NCBI RefSeq assembly: GCF_033949425.1
Contig: NZ_JAXAVX010000015.1
Coordinates: 1 to 64,000, forward strand
Origin: Patulibacter brassicae
Lineage (GTDB): Bacteria > Actinomycetota > Thermoleophilia > Solirubrobacterales > Solirubrobacteraceae
Reading direction: 5' to 3'
Length of the DNA: 64,000 nt
In this document: positions 33,376 through 39,751 of the stretch, in pieces
Layout: each line of letters opens with the position of its first letter
Position numbering within the stretch: the stretch's first letter is position 1
Program-made: the position numbers and the translations under genes
Notes under the pieces: generated by a model
The model's database searches: none
What the model saw: the letters and a program-made list of their open reading frames with translations, nothing else
What the model was told of the DNA's origin: nothing

Positions 33376-33855
33376 TCAGTTGCCCGAGCCGCCGTTCGCG
33401 GTCCAGGCCTCGACGCCCGTGGCGTCGGAGCCAGCCGCGTACGTGTAGCCGCCGGGCGACGTCCCCGCCTTGGTGATCGAGTACCACGTGCCGTCGCCGG
33501 TGGTCTCGTTACCGCGAGCGTTCGCGACGACCGTGTAACCGTTGCCGTTGGCGGTGATGCTCTTGATGTTCTTGAACTGGTTCAGTTCGTCGGTGGGGTA
33601 CGGGCCATCGGCGTCCGAGCCGATCGCCGTCGCAACCGACTTGCCGTCGGCGAGGGCCGACTCGATCTGCGAGATCGCGTTGCGCGCATCGCTCTTCGCG
33701 CTGGAGTCCTTCGCCTTGTCGCTCTGACCCAGGAAGGTCGGGAGGGCGATCGCGGCGAGGATGCCGATGATGAGGATCACGACGAGGAGCTCGATGAGCG
33801 TGAAGCCCTTCTCCTCGGCGGCGCGGTTGCGCGCCCGGTTGATCATGGTGGACAC
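33376..33855 (-). CDS. pilA: Type IV major pilin (prepilin)
   Basis: A 159-residue prepilin with a 17-residue charged leader ending in EEKG, cut before Phe18. The mature N-terminus FTLIELLVVILIIGILAAIA is the classical pilin helix with Glu at position 5. The globular part (about 100 residues) has no Cys and is Gly/Thr/Asn/Ser-rich. The GTG at 33855 was chosen over the ATG at 33846 because AGGAG (33863-33867) sits 7 nt before the GTG and 16 nt before the ATG. A c-di-GMP riboswitch occupies the leader, and a strong hairpin follows the stop. The two A/T-richer stretches fit a highly expressed gene. Confidence 0.97.
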   Translation of the reverse strand: MSTMINRARNRAAEEKGFTLIELLVVILIIGILAAIALPTFLGQSDKAKDSSAKSDARNAISQIESALADGKSVATAIGSDADGPYPTDELNQFKNIKSITANGNGYTVVANARGNETTGDGTWYSITKAGTSPGGYTYAAGSDATGVEAWTANGGSGN

Positions 33856-33862
33856 AGCTGAA

Positions 33863-33867
33863 CTCCT
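33863..33867 (-). promoter_or_regulatory. Ribosome binding site of pilA that fixes the GTG start
   Basis: Minus-strand AGGAG lies 7 nt before GTG 33855. It is the site a riboswitch expression platform acting on translation would mask. Confidence 0.7.
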
Positions 33868-33939
33868 GTGGTTGGACCTCGTGAATGGGGGCAGTCCAGC
33901 TCCGCGACTCCTGCCGCGGGGTCCACTCCAATGCACCCC

Positions 33940-34020
33940 GGTGGCGGCCCGGCTGCCTCGCTCGTGAGCGAGGCCCGTGGCTTTGCGTCCCACCCTCGCG
34001 GATGGTTTGCCGTTGGCACC
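33940..34020 (-). ncRNA. Cyclic-di-GMP-I (GEMM) riboswitch aptamer upstream of pilA
   Basis: Read on the minus strand, the conserved GCAAACC (34010-34004) and GGGACGCAAAGCC (33991-33979) of the c-di-GMP-I aptamer are intact and correctly spaced. P2 is capped by a GNRA tetraloop (GCGA), P3 is a 7-bp stem (CCUCGCU / AGCGAGG, loop 4 nt), followed by the conserved GGCAGCCGGG segment. P1 can form between GGUGCCAACGGC and GCCGCCACC. About 85 nt separate it from the pilA start. That part can form UGGACC/GGUCCA and CCGCG/CGCGG pairings, candidates for the expression platform. The sign of control (on or off) cannot be read. Confidence 0.96.
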
Positions 34021-34043
34021 TCGGTGCTGGCTGCTGCTCCCCC

Positions 34044-34071
34044 TATCGGTGCGAGGCGGCGTCGGCCCTTA
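34044..34071 (-). promoter_or_regulatory. Possible promoter of the pilA riboswitch transcript
   Basis: Minus-strand TAAG (34068-34071) and CCGATA (34044-34049) lie 24 nt before the aptamer. They are a loose match, with a spacer 2 nt too long, to FliA/WhiG-type promoters (TAAA-N15-GCCGATAA). The position is right for a transcription start just ahead of the aptamer. Confidence 0.25.
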
Positions 34072-34079
34072 GGGCAGGT

Positions 34080-34091
34080 GGACGTTCGTTC
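34080..34091. promoter_or_regulatory. Inverted repeat GGACG-TT-CGTTC between pilA and pilV
   Basis: One mismatch from the GGACG-N2-CGTCC motif. It lies 45 bp before the pilV-like start and 60 bp upstream of the pilA riboswitch, in the shared divergent control region. Confidence 0.4.
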
Positions 34092-34135
34092 GAGGCGCCG
34101 GTGTCGCGCGGGACGCGCGGCCGATCACCCGGGTC

Positions 34136-35074
34136 GTGGAAGACCGTCGGGCATCCGGGCGCGCGGCGTCCGCGGGGTTCACGCTGGTCGAGGTCCTCGT
34201 GGCGTCGACGCTGCTGCTCGTCGGCGTCCTCGCGCTGCTGCCGCTGCTGGAGGGCGGGATGCGCACGACGTCGGAGAACCTGCGCCGCGACACGGCCAAC
34301 GCCGTCGCGCGCGAGGTGGTCGAGCGGGCGCAGAGCCTCCGCTACGACGTCCTGCGCAACGACCTCACCGACGTGAGCGCGACGGCGCCGCGCACGCCGG
34401 CCGACCGGCTGTGGGCGTCGATGGACCCGGGCGCCCCGGCGTCGCGGGCCCCGGTGATCCAGGGCACCTCGACCCCGATCGCGTCCGCCACCGAGCCGTG
34501 GCGCACGACGGCCGAGTGGCGGCTGACCCGCGGGGACACGACCTTCACCGTCACCTACCGGGCCTGCACCCGCTCGGCGGCGTCGAACCACGTGCAGCTG
34601 CTCGGGCCCTACGACTGCGACCGCACCGCCACGACCCCGCCGGCCGGCACCCAGACCTCCGGGACCTGCTCGCTGGCGCTCATGAACCCGAACGCGCTGC
34701 AGCAGGTGACCGACCCCGACGACGTCGTCGCGCAGGTCCAGCTGCTGAACCTCCTCGGCGTGCAGGCCTGCGTCACCGGGACGCTCGGCGCGCTGAACCT
34801 CAGCGCGCTCGTCGCGCCGCTGTGCACGGTGCTCGGCGACGCCGGCTATGCGCTGAACACCGTCCAGGGGCTCCTTCGCGGCGCGCTCGGCGCACTGGGG
34901 TCCGACATCGCGCTCTCGGTCTGCCCGAAGCCGGACGGCACCGCGGGACCGGGCTTCGCCGACGACCTGGCGAGCTCGACCGCCGTCGTGACGACGGTCT
35001 CCTGGACGGCGCCCGGCGCCTCCTCCCCCACGCGCGTCGTCGAGCGCGCGCTCATCCGGCGGTCGGGCACGTGA
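34136..35074 (+). CDS. PilV-like minor prepilin, cassette A
   Basis: A 312-residue prepilin. The short leader ends SAG, followed by FTLVEVLVASTLLLVGVLAL with Glu at +5. ANAVAREVVERAQSLRYDVL is the typical PilV/GspI region. The rest is much longer than usual PilV and contains a Cys-bounded, Gly/Leu/Ala-rich insertion (about 178-265). The same layout appears in the paralogue at 38011. Minor pilins of this type prime pilus assembly and may sit at the tip. GTG start; the stop overlaps the next gene by 4 bp. Confidence 0.85.
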   Translation: MEDRRASGRAASAGFTLVEVLVASTLLLVGVLALLPLLEGGMRTTSENLRRDTANAVAREVVERAQSLRYDVLRNDLTDVSATAPRTPADRLWASMDPGAPASRAPVIQGTSTPIASATEPWRTTAEWRLTRGDTTFTVTYRACTRSAASNHVQLLGPYDCDRTATTPPAGTQTSGTCSLALMNPNALQQVTDPDDVVAQVQLLNLLGVQACVTGTLGALNLSALVAPLCTVLGDAGYALNTVQGLLRGALGALGSDIALSVCPKPDGTAGPGFADDLASSTAVVTTVSWTAPGASSPTRVVERALIRRSGT

Positions 35075-35724
35075 GCGGTCGGCGGCACCGCGACGAGGGC
35101 TTCGCGCTCGTCGAGCTGCTCGTGACCTCGTCCCTGGCGCTCGTCGTGCTGCTCGCGATCCTCGGCGCGCTCGACGTCTTCTCCGGCACCTCGTCGGCGA
35201 CGGCTCGCGCGCCGATCGCCGAGGAGACGGCGCGCGCGACCCTGCGGCAGATGGTCGACGACCTGCGCCAGGCGCGCGTGCCGACCGGCGAGACCACCCC
35301 GATCGACCACACGAGCACGGGCGCGACGGGCGACCTCGTCGCCGCCGCCTGGCTCGACGACGGCACCGCCGCCCCGCGAGCCGGGTGGCTGCGCTACTGC
35401 GTGACCGCCGACGGCCGGACGCTCGTCGCCGCCCGGCGCTACGCCGCCGCGTGGCCGGGAGCGCCCGGCACCTGCGCGACGACGAGCGCCACCGATCCGG
35501 CGCTCGGCTGGGTCGCCCGGGCGGTCGTGCCCGGCAGCCTCGTCCCCGGCGGCGTGTTCACCTTCACGTCGGACGCGTGCTTCGGCACGACCGGCTCCTG
35601 CCCGCCGGCCGCGACGGCCGTCCGGGCGATCGGCATCCGGCTGCGCCTGCAGGCCCGCGACGCCGGAGGCCGCGGCCGCACCATCGACCAGAGCGGCACC
35701 GTCGGACTACGGAACCGCCCATGA
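35071..35724 (+). CDS. PilW-like minor prepilin, cassette A
   Basis: A 217-residue prepilin. Leader MSGRRHRDEG, then FALVELLVTSSLALVVLLAI with Glu at +5. ARATLRQMVDDLRQAR is the region conserved in PilW/GspJ proteins. Two Cys pairs occur in the globular part (RYCVTAD and GTCATTS; DACFGTTGSC). It is encoded between the PilV-like and the large PilX-like gene with 4-bp overlaps on both sides, so all three are made together. Confidence 0.85.
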   Translation: MSGRRHRDEGFALVELLVTSSLALVVLLAILGALDVFSGTSSATARAPIAEETARATLRQMVDDLRQARVPTGETTPIDHTSTGATGDLVAAAWLDDGTAAPRAGWLRYCVTADGRTLVAARRYAAAWPGAPGTCATTSATDPALGWVARAVVPGSLVPGGVFTFTSDACFGTTGSCPPAATAVRAIGIRLRLQARDAGGRGRTIDQSGTVGLRNRP

Positions 35725-37880
35725 ACGACCGTTGCCGCCGCCGTGCCGACCACGGCTTCGTCCTCGTCCCGGTCATGGCGTTCCTCGTCGTCTCGCTCGG
35801 CCTCGCCTTCGCGATGCTGCTGCTCGTCGAGCGCCAGATCCACGCCGCGGGCGAGCAGCGCGACCTCGACGCGACGCAGGTCCTCGCGGAGGGCGTGAAG
35901 GCCGCGACGGCGAACGTCCTCGCGCTGCCCGACGCCGACGCCTGGTGGACCGGCACCGGCTGCCACGTCGTCACGGGCGACCTCGTCACCGCCCCTGCGG
36001 CCGGGACGACCGACGACGCCCGGCTCCGCGCGGCGATCGCCCGCGAGGTCCAGCGCTCCTTCCAGGACGCGCAGGCGTCGACGACGTACGCCCGCGGCGG
36101 GCGGACGGTGGCGTGGAGCGCGACCGTCTGCCCCACGACCGACACCGGCGCCGGGACGGACGGTCCGTACACCGACGCCGTGCTCTCCCGCACCGGCGCC
36201 ACCGGCACGATCAACGGCCGGCGGTCGCTCTGGGTCCGCGCGCAGGCGCGGGTCCGCGACGCGCAGGGTCGCTCGGTCCGCGTCCGCGCCGTCGCGGAGA
36301 AGGTCCGCCAAGGGGCCACGCCGTTCGTGCCTCCGACGACGTTCGCGGTCGGCACCGGCACCTTCGCCAGCGACCTCGGCACCCAGGCCGCCCAGCTCTT
36401 CCGCGACCTCAGCCGCAGCTCGATCGTGCTCGACGGCGCGATCGGCAAGGTCCTCGGCGTCAGCAACCGCCAGCTCATCGAGGACGATGCCGCCCGCATC
36501 GGCGTGCGCTGCGGGCTGCTCAACGGCCTCGAGGACACGACGAACCTGCAGATCGACCCGGCGTCGCTGAACCTCGGGCTCTGCCTCGGTGGGATGTTCT
36601 CCGGCCTCGACGGCATCGCCCAGCGCACCGGGCTCGACGCCCTGCTCGGGCCGAGCGGCCTGAACCTCGGCCTGAACCGCTTCACCGCGCTCGACACGTT
36701 CGCGATGGCGCCCTCGATCGTCCAGGACGCCTATCGCAGCACCGCGCTGCTGCCGCTGTCGGCGACCGACGCCCGGACGACGGCGTACCTCTCGCCGGTC
36801 CCCGGCTCGGGCGACCCGGCGTCGGCGCCCGAGTGCGCGGTCGACTGGAGCACCGTCACCACGAGCCGCGTGCTCTACCTCGCGCAGATCGGCGACGGCG
36901 AGCAGTACTGCCAGATCCCCGCCGGCCGCACCGTCCAGGCGAAGGCGGTCGTCGTCGCCCGTGGCCGGGTCGTCGTCCGCGGCCGGATCGAGTCGCTGCT
37001 GTACCTCCTCAACCGCAACGAGTGCGATGCGGCCCCGCGACCGTCCTCCTGCACGGTGGCGATCCGCCGAGCCTCGCGCCCGAGCGGCAAGCCGCGCGAG
37101 GTCGCCCGGATCGAGCAGCAGGGCTCCGTGCTCGGCGCCGTCTGGGCCGACGGGGCCTACAGCCAGGTCGGCCTCTACCCCGCGACCGCCGCGAACGAGG
37201 TGACCGTCGGCAACGAGATCACCCGCGTGCTCGGCAACCTCGTGCAGCGCGCGGACGCGATCGTCGACAGCCAGGTCTGCAACATCGGCAACGGCGGGGT
37301 GCCGATCGTCACGCCGCTGCTCAACGCCGTGACCGGCCTGCTGAACGGCGTGCTGCAGCTCGTCGGCTCGCTCGTCGCCGGCACCGTCTCCACGCAGATC
37401 CTCCCGGCCGGCGTCACCCCGCAGTCGAACTCCGCGGCGCCGACGACCTACGACCAGGCCTGCCGGCTCTTCAACACGGCGCTCATCACCCAGCAGGCGG
37501 CGGTGAAGCTCCTCGACGTGTCGAAGCTCGGGGGCACGGTGCCGATCACGAACGCCAAGGTCTGGGTGCGCAAGACGGCCGGACTCCTGAGCCCGGCCTA
37601 CGACTGGCGCCTGGCCACCGCGCAGGAGATCGCCAGCAGCGGCGCGACGGTGCCGACCTCGTTCCAGATCCCGGCCGTCTCGAGCGTGCTCTCCTCGCTC
37701 GGCACGCTCATCGGCAACGAGCCGACGGTCGTCGATCTCCTGAACATGGTCACGAACGTCTTCAGCAACCGCACGATGGTGGAGCGCGACGCCTCGGTCA
37801 TCACCCGGTCGCAGATCGACGTGCCGAACGGGCTGGTGCGCGTGCCGGGGACGTTCCGCGCCGCGCGCCCCGCCGACTGA
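35721..37880 (+). CDS. Very large PilX/GspK-like minor pilin, cassette A
   Basis: A 719-residue protein. After a short basic leader ending DHG comes a pilin-type helix FVLVPVMAFLVVSLGLAFAM, but position +5 is Pro, not Glu, as in PilX/GspK proteins, which also lack Glu5. The ectodomain is several times longer than PilX. It contains IGVRCGLLNG and LNLGLCLGGMF blocks shared with the paralogue at 39752, and a run of short beta-type repeats (KAVVVARGRVVVRGRIE, about 412-428). A Cys-flanked Gly/Leu-rich stretch (about 513-560) is followed by TYDQAC. A tip adhesin role is a reasonable inference. Confidence 0.8.
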   Translation: MNDRCRRRADHGFVLVPVMAFLVVSLGLAFAMLLLVERQIHAAGEQRDLDATQVLAEGVKAATANVLALPDADAWWTGTGCHVVTGDLVTAPAAGTTDDARLRAAIAREVQRSFQDAQASTTYARGGRTVAWSATVCPTTDTGAGTDGPYTDAVLSRTGATGTINGRRSLWVRAQARVRDAQGRSVRVRAVAEKVRQGATPFVPPTTFAVGTGTFASDLGTQAAQLFRDLSRSSIVLDGAIGKVLGVSNRQLIEDDAARIGVRCGLLNGLEDTTNLQIDPASLNLGLCLGGMFSGLDGIAQRTGLDALLGPSGLNLGLNRFTALDTFAMAPSIVQDAYRSTALLPLSATDARTTAYLSPVPGSGDPASAPECAVDWSTVTTSRVLYLAQIGDGEQYCQIPAGRTVQAKAVVVARGRVVVRGRIESLLYLLNRNECDAAPRPSSCTVAIRRASRPSGKPREVARIEQQGSVLGAVWADGAYSQVGLYPATAANEVTVGNEITRVLGNLVQRADAIVDSQVCNIGNGGVPIVTPLLNAVTGLLNGVLQLVGSLVAGTVSTQILPAGVTPQSNSAAPTTYDQACRLFNTALITQQAAVKLLDVSKLGGTVPITNAKVWVRKTAGLLSPAYDWRLATAQEIASSGATVPTSFQIPAVSSVLSSLGTLIGNEPTVVDLLNMVTNVFSNRTMVERDASVITRSQIDVPNGLVRVPGTFRAARPAD

Positions 37881-37940
37881 TCACGTTCCGGTCCGCGCGT
37901 TCGGCGCGGGGTCCTGCCGACGCCGCCGAGCGCTGAAGCT

Positions 37941-37954
37941 CGATCGTACGATCG
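37941..37954. promoter_or_regulatory. 14-bp perfect palindrome upstream of cassette B
   Basis: CGATCGTACGATCG is fully self-complementary and lies 56 bp before the PilV-like start at 38011, in the 130-bp gap between the two minor-pilin cassettes. An operator is possible; no other evidence. Confidence 0.3.
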
Positions 37955-38010
37955 TCCAGCGCAGGGCCTCCGTCGGGGCCGTCGAGCGGCCGCGGGTCGA
38001 TGGGAACCCC

Positions 38011-39069
38011 GTGTCCGGCAGCCCCCCCGTCGCGCCCTCCGTCGCCCGCCGCCTGCGCAGCGAGGACGGCGGCTTCACGCTCGTCGAGGTCCTCGTCGCC
38101 GCGACGATCCTCATCGCCGGGATCTTCGCGACGCTCGCGCTCATGGACCGCGGCGCGGCCGCGACCGGCGCGTCGCTGCAGCGGGACCGCGGGGCGGCGA
38201 TCGCGCGCGAGGTCGTCGAGCGCGCCACCGGCATGAAGTACCTCCGCACGACCACCACGGCGGCCGACGGCACGACGACGGCGACGGACACGAACGAGCT
38301 CGTCGGCCTCAGCAGCGCCTCCTCGACGACGCGACCCGAGGTCGAGGTCGCCACCCGGCTGCGCGCCGCGCTGGACCCGGACGGGGATGCCGGCAGCGGC
38401 CCGATCACGACGAGCGACGTGGGTGACGCGTACGTCAGGCGCTCGAGCTGGGCGCTCACGCGCGGCAACACCCGCTACACCGTCACGTACCGCGCGTGCA
38501 CGACGTCGGACCGGATCAGCAACACGGTGATCCGGGGGACCCTCGACTGCGCGCGCAAGGTCAGCGAGACGGGCACGACCGTGCCGGGCGGCAGCCAGTT
38601 CGACGGCTCGACGCCCGGCGGGAAGTGCGGCCTGACGCTCTCCTCCGGGATGAACATGGCCGCGCAGGCCGCGCTGCCGCTGAACGACATCAGCGTGAAC
38701 CTCCAGCTGCTCAGCGTCCTGGGCCTCGACCTCTGCGTCGACGGGCTGCTCAAGGGGCTGAACCTCCTCACCGGGCTCACGGGCCCGCTCGTCTCGTCGC
38801 TGTGCGGCGCGCTCGGGCCGGTCGGCCCGACGGTCGGCGGCGTCCTCTCGGGCGTCACCGGCCTGCTCGGGACGCTCGGCGCGAACGCCCAGATCGGCCT
38901 CTGCCCGGCCGCCGAGCTGCGCGACGAGACGCTCGACGTCGCCGCGGGGATCGCGACGACCACGAAGGTCGAGACGACCGTCCGCTGGACCGAGGCCGGC
39001 ACCGGCCAGACCCGGACGATCCGGCAGACCGCCGCCGTCCGCCGCGCGACCCGGACGGTCGGGCCGTGA
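38011..39069 (+). CDS. PilV-like minor prepilin, cassette B
   Basis: A 352-residue paralogue of the gene at 34136. Leader ends EDGG, then FTLVEVLVAATILIAGIFAT with Glu at +5, and AAIAREVVERATGMKYL matches AREVVERAQSLRYDVL of cassette A. SWALTRGNTRYTVTYRACT parallels EWRLTRGDTTFTVTYRACT. The long insertion bounded by Cys is again Gly/Leu-rich (about 210-295). Start GTG 38011; weak ribosome binding site. Confidence 0.85.
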   Translation: MSGSPPVAPSVARRLRSEDGGFTLVEVLVAATILIAGIFATLALMDRGAAATGASLQRDRGAAIAREVVERATGMKYLRTTTTAADGTTTATDTNELVGLSSASSTTRPEVEVATRLRAALDPDGDAGSGPITTSDVGDAYVRRSSWALTRGNTRYTVTYRACTTSDRISNTVIRGTLDCARKVSETGTTVPGGSQFDGSTPGGKCGLTLSSGMNMAAQAALPLNDISVNLQLLSVLGLDLCVDGLLKGLNLLTGLTGPLVSSLCGALGPVGPTVGGVLSGVTGLLGTLGANAQIGLCPAAELRDETLDVAAGIATTTKVETTVRWTEAGTGQTRTIRQTAAVRRATRTVGP

Positions 39070-39743
39070 GCGCCGCCGTCCGGCGCGCCGCCTCGCGGCC
39101 GCGTCGCGACGAGGGGTTCACCCTCGTCGAGCTGCTCGTCACGATGGCGATCGGGACGATCGTCCTGCTGGCGATCCTCGGTGCGTCCGACGTCCTGGGC
39201 CGCACGACGAACGCGTCCAGCCGCCTGACGAACGCGCAGGAGATGGCCCGCCGCAGCGTCCGCGTCATGACGAACGACCTGCGCCAGGCGTCCACCGCCA
39301 GCGCGGGCGCGACGACGCCGCTGGTCCAGCTCAGCCGCTCCCAGCTCGTGGTGGCCACCGTGCTCGACTCCAGCAGCGGTCCGCAGAACGGCTGGGTCGT
39401 CTACTGCGTCGACGGCTCGGGGAACCTGCTGCGCGGAACGCGGACGGCGACGCCGTACGCCGCGCCGGGCAGCTGCGGCACCGGGAGCGGCTGGAGCTTC
39501 GGCCGGATGGTCGGTGGCGGCGTGACCACCGCCCCCACCCTCTTCACCTACACCGCGGACGCCGCGTACACGGCCAACGGCTGCCCGCAGCAGGCGCCGA
39601 CCACGGGCACGCCGAACCCGGCGCCGTGCCTGCCGGCGCCCGAGCAGGTCCGGTCCGTCGGCTTGCGCATCGCGGTCACCGACGGCTCCCGCACCGTCGT
39701 GACCCGCGCCGCCGTGTCCCTCCGCAACGCGATCGCCCAGTGA
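39066..39743 (+). CDS. PilW-like minor prepilin, cassette B
   Basis: A 225-residue paralogue of the gene at 35071. RRDEG then FTLVELLVTMAIGTIVLLAI with Glu at +5; ARRSVRVMTNDLRQAS parallels the conserved segment of cassette A. Cys-containing loops (VYCVDG, GSCGTG, GCPQQ, PCLPAP) suggest two disulfides. The GTG start overlaps the PilV-like stop. Confidence 0.85.
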   Translation: MSAAVRRAASRPRRDEGFTLVELLVTMAIGTIVLLAILGASDVLGRTTNASSRLTNAQEMARRSVRVMTNDLRQASTASAGATTPLVQLSRSQLVVATVLDSSSGPQNGWVVYCVDGSGNLLRGTRTATPYAAPGSCGTGSGWSFGRMVGGGVTTAPTLFTYTADAAYTANGCPQQAPTTGTPNPAPCLPAPEQVRSVGLRIAVTDGSRTVVTRAAVSLRNAIAQ

Positions 39744-39751
39744 GGTCCCCG

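Noticed and set aside
33376..33846. pilA starting at ATG 33846
   Set aside because: The ribosome binding site is 16 nt away from it but 7 nt from the in-frame GTG at 33855, which is therefore preferred.
29023..33861. A 1612-codon open frame on the plus strand
   Set aside because: It runs antisense to pilD and the GT-C gene, which have clear family motifs. Its product is low-complexity Arg/Pro/Gly, the usual shadow of high-GC coding DNA.
37881..38010. Second c-di-GMP aptamer before cassette B
   Set aside because: No GCAAACC or GGGACGCAAAGCC core on either strand in this gap.
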